In this document: positions 8,193 to 17,730 of the stretch, piece by piece
Layout of the letters: each line of letters opens with the position of its first letter
How positions within the stretch are numbered: the stretch's first letter is position 1
Assembly: GCA_031082125.1 (NCBI GenBank)
Contig: JAVHLM010000019.1
Span: 87,920 to 151,919, forward strand
Length of the DNA: 64,000 nt
Direction: 5' to 3'
Origin: Candidatus Eremiobacterota bacterium
Lineage (GTDB): Bacteria; Vulcanimicrobiota; CADAWZ01; Ess09-12
Notes under the pieces: generated by a model
The model's input: only the letters and a program-made list of their open reading frames with translations
The model's database searches: none
What the model was told of the DNA's origin: nothing
Position numbers and translations under genes: made by a program

Positions 8193-9270
8193 GTATCTCA
8201 AGTGGGACGAGGAGGAACTGAAAAGGCTCATGCACCTCATGGGGCTCATGAGCCTTTTCAACGAGCTCCTGCTGGTGACTAACGGCGACGTCGAGGAAGC
8301 CTTCAGGATCCTGGAGCTCCTCCAGGCCCGGGGCATTATAGGGAACTCCCTGAACCTGGAGGAGTTTCGCTCTGAGATCGAGAGAAAAAAAATCGTCTAC
8401 CGCGACAACGAAGGGATTTCGCACCTCTCGAAAAGCGGCGAGAAGAAGCTCCGCGAGCACTTTCTCCATGAGATCTTCAATACCCTGAAGAGGGACGGGC
8501 CGGGAGACCATCTCACAGAGCACCTGGGGACAGGCTGCGAGATGCTCCCCGAGCTCGTGCCCTACCAGTTCGGAGACTCTCTTGACCGCATCGCCATCAA
8601 GGAATCGCTCCAGATGGCAATGAGGCGGGGCATAGACGAGATAAGCATCACCGAGAAGGATCTGATGGTCCATGAGACGGCTTTTAATGCGAGCTGCGCC
8701 ACGGTGATAATGCTCGATATAAGCCACAGCATGATCCTGTACGGAGAAGACAGGATCACCCCCGCCAAGAAGGTGGCCCTGGCCCTGGCCGAGCTTGTAC
8801 TGAAGAACTATTCCCATGACAGCCTTCACTGCGTGCTCTTCGGCGATACTGCCTGGGAGGTGAAGCTCGAGGACCTCCCCTATGCCGGCGTCGGCCCCTA
8901 CCATACCAACACCAGGGCCGGCCTTGAGCTCGCCCAGAAAATACTTCTCGGCACGCACCAGGCGAACAGGCAGATTTTCATGATCACCGATGGCAAGCCG
9001 TCGTGCATCACGAAAGGAGGGTGCCTTTACAAGAACGCCTGGGGACTCGATCCCGAGATAGTGAACAAGACCCTCAACGAGGCGGGAAACTGCAGAAAAA
9101 ACGGCATCGCCATCATCACCTTCATGATTGCCCGCGATGCCCTCCTTGTCGATTTCATCGAGCGCCTCACCCGCATCAACAGAGGAAGAGCCTACTATAC
9201 CTCCCCTTCAAGGCTCGGCGAATACCTGCTCTCAGACTACCTCAGGAACAGGAAAAAAAGGATACGATAG
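8182..9270 (+). CDS. VWA-domain protein, partner of the upstream AAA+ ATPase
   Basis: The 362-residue protein has a helical N-terminal half (about 1-165) and a von Willebrand factor A domain (about 172-345). The metal-ion-dependent adhesion site begins DISHS (DxSxS, near residue 177), with later elements TNTRAGL and FMITDGKPS. No signal peptide or membrane segment is visible, so it is probably cytoplasmic. MoxR/ChlI-type ATPases typically act with such VWA subunits, as in BchI/BchD and RavA/ViaA. The gene overlaps the ATPase gene by 11 bp, which implies coupled translation. The substrate is unknown. Confidence 0.85.
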   Translation: MNYRYLKWDEEELKRLMHLMGLMSLFNELLLVTNGDVEEAFRILELLQARGIIGNSLNLEEFRSEIERKKIVYRDNEGISHLSKSGEKKLREHFLHEIFNTLKRDGPGDHLTEHLGTGCEMLPELVPYQFGDSLDRIAIKESLQMAMRRGIDEISITEKDLMVHETAFNASCATVIMLDISHSMILYGEDRITPAKKVALALAELVLKNYSHDSLHCVLFGDTAWEVKLEDLPYAGVGPYHTNTRAGLELAQKILLGTHQANRQIFMITDGKPSCITKGGCLYKNAWGLDPEIVNKTLNEAGNCRKNGIAIITFMIARDALLVDFIERLTRINRGRAYYTSPSRLGEYLLSDYLRNRKKRIR

Positions 9271-9277
9271 AGAAAAA

Positions 9278-10897
9278 ATGCCTATGGGCATGCTCTTTCC
9301 CGGCGATACGGTAGAGTCCTACATGATAATGAGGCTTCTTGGCGAGGGGGGCATGAACTACGTCTACCTTGTGGAGCATAAGGAAAGCGGCAGGCTCTTT
9401 GCCATGAAGGTCACGAAGGACCTCACCGGGAGCGATTCCGATGCGGTGGAAGTCTATAACCGCTTCCTGAGGGAGATCTCCATCCTCACCACTGTATCCC
9501 ACCAGGGACTCCCCCATATAGAGGACTACTTCACCAGGGGGGACCTCTGTTATATAATAGAAGAATATATAGAGGGAAAATCCCTGGAAGAGGCCCTCCT
9601 CGTGGAATTACCCTCCCAGGAGCAGGCGGCACGCTGGGGCATGGAGCTCTGCGCCATCCTGGAGGTGCTCCACGGAAACGACATCATCTTCCGCGATCTC
9701 AAGCCTTCAAATATCATCATAGGGCGGGACGGAGAACTGAAGCTCGTGGACTTTGACATCGCCAGGCGCTATGTCGAGGGGAAGGCCCATGACACGATGC
9801 TCCTCGGCACACCGGGCTACGCGGCGCCAGAGACCTACGGAAAGGCCCAGAGTGACGCCCGCTCAGATATCTATTCCCTCGGCGCAACACTCCACCACCT
9901 CATGACAGGCATGGCGCCCCTCTCATATCCCTTCCAGTTTCAGCCCCTCGAGCAGTTAAAGCCCGACGTGGACAGAGCCTTTGCGGCCCTCATAATGAAA
10001 TCGCTCTCGGACAGGCCGGAGCACCGCTTCGGGAGCGCCCGCGAGATGAGAGAGAGCCTGGAGGTGCTCTTCCCTGAAGCCGTCCCACCCCCACCAAAGC
10101 CTTCGCCCGTGCCGCCTCAGGCACCGGTAACACCTGCTGCGCCTGTATTCCCTCAGGCTCAGCCTCCCGCTCCCGGCGCGATAAGCAGATTCTTCAACAC
10201 GCAGATGGGAAATAAAACACCGCTGCAGATCGGGGCCGGCATCATCATGGTCGTTCTCTTCCTGTGGGGCCTGGTTTCCTTTATAAGACTCCTGTTCCCC
10301 GACGAGCTTCGCCCCGCCCCCCCGGGAACGCAAGTCGCGGCCGCCGGGGCCCTTGAGCCCTCGGTGAACCCCAAGCGGGACTGGGGAAATTTCGGCTTCA
10401 ACTCACAGACGGTATATCCCCCCACCTATTGCTATTACCCCTCCGAGGTGGCAAAGCCGCATATGACCATCAGGCAGAAGACCGATTCCGGCGCCCTCTT
10501 TCCCCACCTGGAGATATCCTTTGAATTCCAGACAAGAGGAAGCGGCTCACCGTACACCACTGATCCCCATGAACTCACTCTGTATTGCGTCATGCCCACC
10601 GACGGAAGCTACCTCGTGGGAGGGGGAAAATTCAGCACCATACGGGGGGGCTTCAGGAAGCTCACTTTGAAAACAAGAGACCGACATACCTGTGAAAAGA
10701 ACAGGGCGACCATATACGTGGGGGAAAAGGGCGGAAAAGTGAAGGGATCAGTAATATACGATATATCATGGGATGACTATATCCCCGGGTACAGCCCCGA
10801 CAAGCCATGGCAGGGGCCCCGCGTGCTTCTTTACATGAAGGCGCCAGATTATTCCTGGGAGTACACGAAGGGCTTCATCGCGAAATACCCTCTCTGA
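9278..10897 (+). CDS. Membrane-anchored Ser/Thr protein kinase
   Basis: This 539-residue Hanks-type kinase has a Gly loop LLGEGGMNYVYLV, the ATP lysine in FAMKV, a catalytic loop IIFRDLKPSN (FRD instead of HRD, Asp kept), DFD in place of DFG, and GTPGYAAPE. The kinase domain spans about 15-270. A Pro-rich linker (about 275-305) leads to one transmembrane helix at about 317-340 (AGIIMVVLFLWGLVSFI). About 195 residues follow outside the membrane with beta-rich sequence of unknown fold. The open frame begins earlier (9128), inside the VWA gene; I chose the ATG at 9278, 8 bp after the VWA stop. The context suggests it regulates, or is served by, the AAA/VWA pair. Confidence 0.88.
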   Translation: MPMGMLFPGDTVESYMIMRLLGEGGMNYVYLVEHKESGRLFAMKVTKDLTGSDSDAVEVYNRFLREISILTTVSHQGLPHIEDYFTRGDLCYIIEEYIEGKSLEEALLVELPSQEQAARWGMELCAILEVLHGNDIIFRDLKPSNIIIGRDGELKLVDFDIARRYVEGKAHDTMLLGTPGYAAPETYGKAQSDARSDIYSLGATLHHLMTGMAPLSYPFQFQPLEQLKPDVDRAFAALIMKSLSDRPEHRFGSAREMRESLEVLFPEAVPPPPKPSPVPPQAPVTPAAPVFPQAQPPAPGAISRFFNTQMGNKTPLQIGAGIIMVVLFLWGLVSFIRLLFPDELRPAPPGTQVAAAGALEPSVNPKRDWGNFGFNSQTVYPPTYCYYPSEVAKPHMTIRQKTDSGALFPHLEISFEFQTRGSGSPYTTDPHELTLYCVMPTDGSYLVGGGKFSTIRGGFRKLTLKTRDRHTCEKNRATIYVGEKGGKVKGSVIYDISWDDYIPGYSPDKPWQGPRVLLYMKAPDYSWEYTKGFIAKYPL

Positions 10898-10904
10898 GCA
10901 CCCG

Positions 10905-12137
10905 TCAGAACATCTCCTCGTCGCCGCCCTCCTTCTTGACATAGACATCGCTTCCGGCGATGCGGAGCCTGGACTCCTTGAGCGCCTCAAGCTTCTTGAT
11001 GTCAAGCTCCATCTCCCAGTCAATGGTGAACTGGCGGCGCAGCCCCGGAGGCATCTGGGCCAGGAAGGCCTCCTTCTCGTTGCAGAATGAAAAGGCGTCC
11101 TCCCATGAGATAATCCCGTTGTTCCCGTGATTTACCAGGGACTGCTCCATGGTGATCATCCCATGCTCCGAGGCGATTTCCATTGCCGAGTGGAGGAGGT
11201 GCATCCTGTCCTGCCTTATGAGATGCCGTATGGCCGTGGTGCCCAGGAGCAGCTCGCAGGCCGCCACGCGGCCTTCTTTGTTCTTGGTGAGGATAAGGTT
11301 CTGGCAGACCACGGCAAGAAGGCAGTCCGACACCTGGAGCCTGGCGCCGCCCCGGTGATCGTCGGAGAAGAGGGAAAGAAAGCGGCTGATGGTCTCCTGG
11401 GCGCTCCTTGTATGGAGGGTGGCAATGACCAGGGCACCCACCTGCGCCGATCTGAGGGTCATCTGGGCTGTCTCCTCATCGCGTATCTCCCCCACAAGGA
11501 TCACATCGGGCGTTTCCCTGAGGGCGCTCCTGAGCGCTATGTGGAAATCGGGCACGTGGGTCCCTATTTCCCTCTGCTCAATGAGGGAGCGCTTGTTCTG
11601 GAAGACTATCTCGATGGGATCCTCTATGGTGATGATGTGCTTTTCCGACCGCTGGTTGATGATTTCAATCATTGCGGCAAGCGTGGTGGATTTCCCGCTC
11701 CCCGTGGCACCGGTGACCAGCACGAGGCCCGACCGCTCGAGGGCAAGCTCCTCAAGTTTCTTGGGCAGCCCGAGTTCCTCGAGGGACCTCAGGCGGTTGG
11801 ACAGCACTCTCATCACGATCGAGGAGCCGTGATACTGCTTGAATACATTGATCCTGAAGCGCCTTCCCGTGGAAGGCATCTCCACGGTGTAATCCAGGTC
11901 GCGGGGATTCTCGCCGAAAAAATCCGAGAGCATGAAGCGGTTGGTGAGAAGGCGCACTATCTTGTCAACATCTTCGCCGGTGAGCACCATGTCGCTGAGA
12001 GGAACCACTTTCCCGTGGATACGGGCAGTGGGAGGATTCCCCGGACAGAGATGGATGTCCGACGCGTCCTTCTTGAGAGCGCTCTGTATTATCCCTGAGT
12101 CAAGCAGAATTTTTTCCGATTCCCCGTCAAGCAGCAT
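10905..12137 (-). CDS. pilT: PilT-like type IV pilus retraction ATPase
   Basis: PilT hexamers drive pilus retraction from the cytoplasmic side of the inner membrane. The 410-residue protein has an N-terminal PAS-like domain (KKDASDIHLCPGNPPTARI), Walker A GATGSGKST, an Asp box (IITIEDPIE), Walker B DVILVGEIRDEET, a His box (ALVIATLHTRSAQE), and the PilT-type C-terminal motif AIRHLIRQDR. Length exceeds the common 345-370 by a C-terminal extension. The start has a strong AAGGAGGAG 7 nt upstream. The gene is convergent with the kinase gene, 7 bp apart, and far from the pil cluster at 40-48 kb. Confidence 0.88.
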   Translation of the reverse strand: MLLDGESEKILLDSGIIQSALKKDASDIHLCPGNPPTARIHGKVVPLSDMVLTGEDVDKIVRLLTNRFMLSDFFGENPRDLDYTVEMPSTGRRFRINVFKQYHGSSIVMRVLSNRLRSLEELGLPKKLEELALERSGLVLVTGATGSGKSTTLAAMIEIINQRSEKHIITIEDPIEIVFQNKRSLIEQREIGTHVPDFHIALRSALRETPDVILVGEIRDEETAQMTLRSAQVGALVIATLHTRSAQETISRFLSLFSDDHRGGARLQVSDCLLAVVCQNLILTKNKEGRVAACELLLGTTAIRHLIRQDRMHLLHSAMEIASEHGMITMEQSLVNHGNNGIISWEDAFSFCNEKEAFLAQMPPGLRRQFTIDWEMELDIKKLEALKESRLRIAGSDVYVKKEGGDEEMF

Positions 12138-12287
12138 GGAAGGCTCCTCCTTGCAATGGTTCTCCTTATACTCAAGAGCATGACTGACGGCATCATTATC
12201 CTCCAGAGAGCATAATGTGCGTCAGTATATCAGATATGACAGACCCTGACATTCTCCTTCACAGGCCTCACCGCCCGTCGAAAGGGG
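12138..12287. other. Intergenic spacer upstream of pilT
   Basis: Apart from the pilT ribosome-binding site and the neighbouring terminator, I see no gene here. Any pilT promoter must lie in this stretch, but no convincing hexamer pair stood out. Confidence 0.5.
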
Positions 12288-12321
12288 AAAAAATAAGAAG
12301 GCCTGGCTCATGCCGGGCCTT
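12288..12321 (-). terminator. Intrinsic terminator of the 12343-12714 gene
   Basis: A 10-bp stem (AAGGCCCGGC/GCCAGGCCTT, one G-T pair) with a 4-nt loop is followed on the minus strand by CTTATTTTTT. It starts 21 bp past the stop codon. Confidence 0.85.
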
Positions 12322-12342
12322 CCCTGTATGATGACTGAAAAA

Positions 12343-12714
12343 TTACTTCTTCCAGCCTGTGCGATTCTGCCATTCTACGAAAGGAAGAATCTCGAAAGAT
12401 TTAGCGTGATTGAACTCATCGGATTTCACAATCACATATACGCCATCTCTGAGCTTGACCGAAGAGGGATGAAACTGAGTTCCATTGCTAAGCAGGAATT
12501 TCTGTGAACCCTTGTCCTTGGTATCAACAACGATCATCGAACCCCACTGTGGGAGTTTCCCGTTCCATGTTACGAAACCCTCATATGTCCTTGCCGTGTC
12601 TGTCCCATAGAAGGGTACCTGAGGAGCCATCACCGAAGTAGTGACCTGTGCATGGGCAGCCGCGAAAGTCAAAAGGACGAATGCCACCGCCATAACGAGC
12701 ATAACCTTTCTCAT
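12343..12714 (-). CDS. Secreted small hypothetical protein
   Basis: The 123-residue product starts with a clear Sec signal peptide (MRKVMLVMAVAFVLLTFAAA, cleavage likely after AHA). About 100 residues follow with a beta-rich look and two Trp-containing stretches (FVTWNGKLPQWGS, VEWQNRTGW). I recognise no family; it could be a small periplasmic OB- or SH3-like domain. The start has a near-perfect Shine-Dalgarno (AAAGGAGGTGA). A strong terminator follows, so it is probably a single-gene transcript. Confidence 0.75.
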   Translation of the reverse strand: MRKVMLVMAVAFVLLTFAAAHAQVTTSVMAPQVPFYGTDTARTYEGFVTWNGKLPQWGSMIVVDTKDKGSQKFLLSNGTQFHPSSVKLRDGVYVIVKSDEFNHAKSFEILPFVEWQNRTGWKK

Positions 12715-12737
12715 ATTGTCACCTCCTTTCTTGAATT

Positions 12738-12762
12738 CTTATATCGTGGAACCTCCGTTCCA
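12738..12762 (-). promoter_or_regulatory. Possible -10 box and adjoining palindrome upstream of the secreted protein gene
   Basis: On the minus strand TATAAG (12738-12743) lies 24 bp before the start codon. Just upstream is TGGAAC-CTCC-GTTCCA (12747-12762), a 6-bp inverted repeat that could be an operator in the spacer. No good -35 hexamer was found, so confidence is low. Confidence 0.3.
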
Positions 12763-12946
12763 TTCTCGGGAAAATTACTAGGTAATTCTACCCCTTTTCC
12801 CTTTATCCTTTTTTCAAGAGAAATTTATTCACCGTCACGTTCCGATATTCCTTCTTGGCACCTCGAAAGCCTTATGCGGCAAGAGAAGGTATCTATAAGG
12901 CTTTGTTGAATGATTCACCATAGCAGTTCCTTTAAGGAGTGAGAAC

Positions 12947-13318
12947 ATGACGACGAGGATCACCTTTACCACCATGGGAAAGAACTACCTCGAGGGGGCC
13001 ATGAGCGAAGAAGACTTTGCCGCCTATTTTGAGGGCTTTGTGCCTTCCCTCATGCTCTTCAGGGACGAGTTCAAGCAGAAGATTGAGCCTGCCATCTTCT
13101 TTAACCCCGACTCGAAAAAACTGGCTGAAAAGAGCGCCGCCTTCACCGCCATCTTTGACGGAATGGAGCGGGGCGTCGCCCTCATCAAGGAGAGCCTCTC
13201 CGCCAAAGAGAAGAAGCGCTTTGAAAAGGGCTACAGGATGATCATCGATTCCACGGAAAAACTTGCAGCGCTAAAAACAGAAGTAAGCGAGATCATGAAG
13301 ACCATGTCCCCCCTTTAG
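12947..13318 (+). CDS. Hypothetical all-helical protein
   Basis: The 123-residue product is unrecognised. It is mostly amphipathic helix (FEGFVPSLMLFRDEFKQKI, FDGMERGVALIKESLSAKEKKRFEKG), with no signal peptide or Cys. The start ATG has AAGGAGTGAG 5 nt upstream. It precedes the moxR operon by about 100 bp on the same strand. Codon use matches its neighbours, which supports a real gene. Confidence 0.65.
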   Translation: MTTRITFTTMGKNYLEGAMSEEDFAAYFEGFVPSLMLFRDEFKQKIEPAIFFNPDSKKLAEKSAAFTAIFDGMERGVALIKESLSAKEKKRFEKGYRMIIDSTEKLAALKTEVSEIMKTMSPL

Positions 13319-13415
13319 GCGGCAGTGAACCCTTCAGGGATGCCCCCCTGCTCGAGCCATCCCACCGGGCACCGGAAGGGCTCCATTCCTTTTGAGCAGA
13401 GAACAGGAGCGCTCC

Positions 13416-14354
13416 ATGACAGAGAGACAGGAAAGACCATACGACGGTCTCGAGCAGAACCTTTCAAAAGTCATCAAGGGAAAGCATGAAGCCATAGAGT
13501 ACCTCATGCTCGCCCTTTTCAGCGGGGGCCATGTCCTCATCGAGGACGTGCCCGGCGTGGGGAAGACCACCATGGCAAAAGCCCTGGCCATGTCCATAAG
13601 CGGGGGATTCAGGCGCATTCAGTTTACTCCCGACCTCCTGCCCACCGACATCCTGGGCTCCTCCATCTATAATCCGGGAGACGGGACTTTCGTCTTCCAC
13701 GAAGGCCCTATTTTCACCAACATTCTCCTCGCCGACGAGATAAACAGGGCTTCACCCCGTACGCAATCAAGCCTCCTGGAGGCCATGAGCGAGAGGCAGG
13801 TGACCGTTGAGGGAAAAAGCAACACACTGTCGGAGCCATTCCTGGTGATCGCCACGCAGAACCCCATTGAATTCCATGGCACGTACCCCCTCCCCGAGGC
13901 CCAGCTTGACCGCTTCGCCCTCCAGATCTCCATGGGCTATCCCCGGACCGACGACGAGCTCGCGATTCTCTACGGCCAGGCCGAGAAGCACCCCATAGAC
14001 GATCTGGTGCCGGTGATGGATCTCACCGCCGTCGTGGGACTCCAGAAAGAAGTGAGGGCAGTGAGGGTGGAGAAAAGCATTGCCCTCTACATGCTCGCCC
14101 TCGTGGAGGCTACCAGGAAAAAAAGTGAGCTCCAGCTCGGCGTGAGCCCCCGGGGCTCCCTGATGCTCTACCGCGTCTCGCAGGCCCTGGCATTTATGCG
14201 GAACCGCGAATATGTGCTCCCCGACGACGTGAAGGAAGTGGCCCCCCTGGTCCTCTCCCACAGGATTGTGCTGGAGACCAAGGCAAAGTACTCCGGAGTC
14301 TCCAAGAAGGGGATCATCGAAGAGATTATCGCGAAAACAAAGATCCCGACATGA
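13416..14354 (+). CDS. MoxR-family AAA+ ATPase
   Basis: MoxR ATPases are chaperone-like AAA+ proteins usually encoded with DUF58 and transglutaminase genes. The 312-residue product has Walker A EDVPGVGKTTMAKA (about 43-56), the MoxR signature RIQFTPDLLPTDILGS, Walker B ILLADEINRASPRTQ, and sensor 1 VIATQNPIEFHGTYPLPEAQLDRF. The frame is open from a TTG at 13392, but the ATG at 13416 has AGGAG 6 nt upstream and is chosen. The last 4 bp (ATGA) overlap the DUF58 gene. Confidence 0.92.
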   Translation: MTERQERPYDGLEQNLSKVIKGKHEAIEYLMLALFSGGHVLIEDVPGVGKTTMAKALAMSISGGFRRIQFTPDLLPTDILGSSIYNPGDGTFVFHEGPIFTNILLADEINRASPRTQSSLLEAMSERQVTVEGKSNTLSEPFLVIATQNPIEFHGTYPLPEAQLDRFALQISMGYPRTDDELAILYGQAEKHPIDDLVPVMDLTAVVGLQKEVRAVRVEKSIALYMLALVEATRKKSELQLGVSPRGSLMLYRVSQALAFMRNREYVLPDDVKEVAPLVLSHRIVLETKAKYSGVSKKGIIEEIIAKTKIPT

Positions 14355-15613
14355 TGGACCCACAGAGACCCCGCATAAGGCTCTTTTACTGGCTCCAGTC
14401 AGCCTATATGAGAAAGCTCACCCCCTCGGGAAGGATTATCTTCTGGATCCTTGTCCTCTCTTCGGGGCTGGGCTTTTACAGCTTCACCATCAAGATTTAT
14501 TATGTCTTCATCATCCTTTTTGCCCTCTTCTTTGTCTCCTTCATATACACAGGACTCTTTTCCTACCTGAAGCCCCCTCGCCTCGAGGTAAGTCACGCCC
14601 CTCCGGGACGGAGCACATGCGGCCATTCGGTGAGGGTCAGGATACAGGTGAGAAACCTGTCGGCAAAGAACTACTATGATCTTACGGTCACCGAGGGAGC
14701 ACTTCCCCCCTTCATACACGAGCACCAGGAAGGGGCCCACTATATCCCGCACCTTCCTCCCCATGGGGAGACCTCATGCGAGGTGGTCCTGGAGTTTACC
14801 CGCCGCGGCCACTACGTGCTTCCCGGCATTGAAGTGGAGTCCTCCTTTCCTTTCGGCATCGGCAAGGGAATGCGCCGCTTCCCCCAGGAGAAAAGCCTCC
14901 TTGTGTACCCGCGCTTTCATCACCTCACCTCGCTTGACATCCCCGTGGGAAAGCGCTATCAGCCCGGCGGCATAGCTCTCACGTCGAACCTGGGCGAATC
15001 GACGGAGTTCATCTGCACCAGAGAATACCGCGTGGGGGACAGCCCGCGCTTTATCCACTGGCGCTCCTCGGCACGCCTGGGAAAGCCTGTCGTCAAGGAG
15101 TTCCAGGAGGAATATTTCTGCCGCATCGCCCTGCTGCTGGACACCTACGTTCCCCCGGGGTCGAAACAGAAGGCCTTCGAGAGCCTCGAGGCGGCCATCT
15201 CTCTCTCAGCGGCCGTGGCTGACAACCTCTCCCGGAAGGAATACATCATCGACATCTTTGCCGCGGGGCCCAATGTGTATCACCTCCAGGCGGGAAGGAG
15301 CCTCGCCTACCTGGAGAACATCCTGGACATCCTCGCCTGCATCGAGCACTGCTCCACACCGCCCTTTGAGAAGCTCGAGCCCATCCTGCTTGAGAACCTC
15401 TCGCAGATCACCACGTGCATCATGGTGTTTCTGGACTGGGACGAGCCAAGGGAGCGCCTCGTGCGGACCGCCAGGGCGCTCGGCACGGCAGTGAAAGCCA
15501 TTATTGTCCGCGATGGAGCCCCTTCCGCCGACCCTGCGCCATACGAGGGCCTCGTGGGAAAGATAGCTCTGATAAGCCCCGATGATGAGAAAAGGGGGAT
15601 AGCCACGCTGTGA
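14351..15613 (+). CDS. DUF58 membrane protein
   Basis: DUF58 proteins accompany MoxR ATPases and are thought to form part of an envelope-associated chaperone or assembly system. The 420-residue protein has two N-terminal hydrophobic helices (about 28-46 and 49-72). A beta-rich domain follows, then the hallmark CTREYRVGDSPRFIHWRSSA at about 218-237, and a VWA-like C-terminal domain (FCRIALLLDTYVPPGS). It overlaps moxR and the next gene by 4 bp on each side (ATGA and GTGA junctions), so the three are translationally coupled. Confidence 0.9.
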   Translation: MMDPQRPRIRLFYWLQSAYMRKLTPSGRIIFWILVLSSGLGFYSFTIKIYYVFIILFALFFVSFIYTGLFSYLKPPRLEVSHAPPGRSTCGHSVRVRIQVRNLSAKNYYDLTVTEGALPPFIHEHQEGAHYIPHLPPHGETSCEVVLEFTRRGHYVLPGIEVESSFPFGIGKGMRRFPQEKSLLVYPRFHHLTSLDIPVGKRYQPGGIALTSNLGESTEFICTREYRVGDSPRFIHWRSSARLGKPVVKEFQEEYFCRIALLLDTYVPPGSKQKAFESLEAAISLSAAVADNLSRKEYIIDIFAAGPNVYHLQAGRSLAYLENILDILACIEHCSTPPFEKLEPILLENLSQITTCIMVFLDWDEPRERLVRTARALGTAVKAIIVRDGAPSADPAPYEGLVGKIALISPDDEKRGIATL

Positions 15614-17703
15614 GACACGATGCCCTCCAGCCTGTGGGAATCATAATGGCGGCCGCCGCGATGCTGTCGCTTGCGAAGACGCCGACGGATTATGTGGTGC
15701 TCTCATTCCTCGCGCTCCTCTGCCTTGCATCGCTCGTGATTCCGCTGAAGCTTTCCTTCTCAATGAGGGCCTTTTTCATCGGGGGGCTCCTTGGCTTTAT
15801 TCCCGTCCTTGCCTATTATTTCTTCACGCGCTTCACGCCTGAGACTTTCATCTTCGTGAGGCTTTTCAACCTTACGGGGCTCTACCTCTCTCTTCTTATC
15901 GTGATTTTCGCGTTCAGAAAATCTGAGCCCCGGGACAGCTCCATGCTCCTCCTTCTCATCCTGCTCCTGCTTGTAGTCTCGGGCTACCAGGCGAGCCCCC
16001 TTTACAAGTTCGCCATTGTGGCCCTCACGCCGCTTATCGCATACTACTGCATCGAGAAGGAGCACCTTCTGGCCGCTCCCCTGGTAAAGAGGGGGACGCG
16101 CTACTGGGCGGTCCTCGCCGCGATCAGCGTGGTAATCCTTGCAATTGCATGGGGAACAGCCAGGTTCTTCCTCTGGTCGGAGAGCAAGGTGAACTCGCTG
16201 GTCTTTCTCACAATGCCTTCCCTTTCATTTTCGCCGGCCTTCGCCGACAAGACCCACCTCTCGGCAGTGACAAACCTGAAAGGCTCACACCGCGTCGTGA
16301 TCAGGGTCTTCTCCTCGACTCCCCCCACCTATCTGGTAGGCAAGGTCTTTCAGAAGTTCGTCAACAACACGTGGGAATCGGACCGGAACAGAACTCTCAT
16401 ATATCCACTCGGGGAGCCTGAGGCGCAGCAGATAAGGAGGCATTTCCCCGATAAGGAAGGCTCGGTCTACCATGCGGCCGAAAAGGGCGACCGGGAAACC
16501 CACCTTGCCGCCGTCACTCACTTCATGAGCCTTTACCTCACCTCAACAAGCACCGACACCTTCTTCGCCCCCCGGGGCTCCCTCTTCGCCCTCATCGAGG
16601 GAGAGCCGATCAGCAGGGATGACCCGGGAGTCGTGCACGGCGATATGAAGGCGGCCCGCGGCGAATACCACCTAGCCCTCAGGCCCACCTTCACCGCCCC
16701 GGCCCCCTTGACTGAGAAGGAGGTGGCGCTCTACACGGCCCTCCCGGACACCATTGCGCCGGCCGTCATAGAGTTCAACAAAGCCCATGTGAACCCTGAC
16801 GATAAACCCTGGACCATTGCCCAGACCTATATGGACATGTTCCACAATGAATACAGATACGGCGCGGGCCCCCGGTATCCCGGGGGAAAGAATATTCTTG
16901 AGGAGTTTCTTATCGAGAAGCGCGAGGGCCACTGCGAATTCTTCGCCACGGGCCTCACGGTGCTGCTGCGTCTCAACGGCATCCCGGCGCGCTATATAAA
17001 CGGCTTCCTGGGCGAGGAATACAACCGGATGGGCGGGTTCTACCTGATCCGCGAGAAGGACGCCCATGCCTGGGTGGAGGCCTGGTTTCCCGGCCGGGGG
17101 TGGACGACCCTCGACCCCACGCCCCCTTCCAATGTCCAGGGCTCCCCCTTTTCGCCGGTGAAGGACTTTCTCAAGGAGCTCTGGGAAACCCTGGCCCTGA
17201 AATATGACATGATGAGGGCCCGCCTTTCTGTCGGCGATATAAAGGGCTTTTTCAAGGCGCTTTTCCTCCAGGTCCGCGACGCCCTCATATGGACATTTTC
17301 TTCAAAGCGTCGAGCCATCGTGTTCATTGCCGTCATCGCGGCCTTTTACCTCTCCACAAAGGGCCGGAAGGGTTTTCTGACAGTCCTCAGGAAAGGGAAA
17401 AAACCTCACAGCAGTCAGGTCTCGCCCGAGGCGAAGCTCCTCGAGGAGCTCATCGCCAGGCTTGAGAAATCACTTGCGAAGAGAAAGATTGTACGGGAAG
17501 GCTCCGTGCCGCTGTTGGAGTTTTCTCGCCGCCTTGAGCCGAAAGCGAAGAGCGGGCGCCCCCTCTCCGATGAGGAAAAGGCCTCGGTGAGGGCATTCCT
17601 GTCCGAGTACTGCACCATAAGGTTCGGCAGGGAGCATATAAACCCCGGTGATATCGAAGCCCTCAGCGGGCGCCTCGGGGATCTCCTCACCACACTCCGG
17701 TAG
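15610..17703 (+). CDS. Transglutaminase-like membrane protein (TgpA type)
   Basis: The 697-residue protein starts at GTG inside the DUF58 stop. It has a cluster of about six hydrophobic helices in residues 1-185, a periplasmic region, and a transglutaminase/protease core with the expected triad: EGHCEFFATG (Cys near 442), DAHAWVEAW (His near 486) and TLDPTPP (Asp near 502). A further membrane helix (about 574-590) and a cytoplasmic DUF4129-like tail follow. The family is built like Pseudomonas TgpA, with catalysis outside the membrane. It completes the MoxR-DUF58-TgpA operon. Confidence 0.9.
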   Translation: MRHDALQPVGIIMAAAAMLSLAKTPTDYVVLSFLALLCLASLVIPLKLSFSMRAFFIGGLLGFIPVLAYYFFTRFTPETFIFVRLFNLTGLYLSLLIVIFAFRKSEPRDSSMLLLLILLLLVVSGYQASPLYKFAIVALTPLIAYYCIEKEHLLAAPLVKRGTRYWAVLAAISVVILAIAWGTARFFLWSESKVNSLVFLTMPSLSFSPAFADKTHLSAVTNLKGSHRVVIRVFSSTPPTYLVGKVFQKFVNNTWESDRNRTLIYPLGEPEAQQIRRHFPDKEGSVYHAAEKGDRETHLAAVTHFMSLYLTSTSTDTFFAPRGSLFALIEGEPISRDDPGVVHGDMKAARGEYHLALRPTFTAPAPLTEKEVALYTALPDTIAPAVIEFNKAHVNPDDKPWTIAQTYMDMFHNEYRYGAGPRYPGGKNILEEFLIEKREGHCEFFATGLTVLLRLNGIPARYINGFLGEEYNRMGGFYLIREKDAHAWVEAWFPGRGWTTLDPTPPSNVQGSPFSPVKDFLKELWETLALKYDMMRARLSVGDIKGFFKALFLQVRDALIWTFSSKRRAIVFIAVIAAFYLSTKGRKGFLTVLRKGKKPHSSQVSPEAKLLEELIARLEKSLAKRKIVREGSVPLLEFSRRLEPKAKSGRPLSDEEKASVRAFLSEYCTIRFGREHINPGDIEALSGRLGDLLTTLR

Positions 17704-17730
17704 CACCTCCGCACGAGCTTTACACGAACG

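Noticed and set aside
11127..12098. A 323-codon plus-strand frame opposite pilT
   Set aside because: It lacks motifs and a ribosome-binding site, while PilT motifs on the minus strand are complete.
12738..12762. A complete sigma70 promoter for the secreted protein gene
   Set aside because: Only a -10-like box and a palindrome are visible. The -35 position is poor, so only a low-confidence site was listed.
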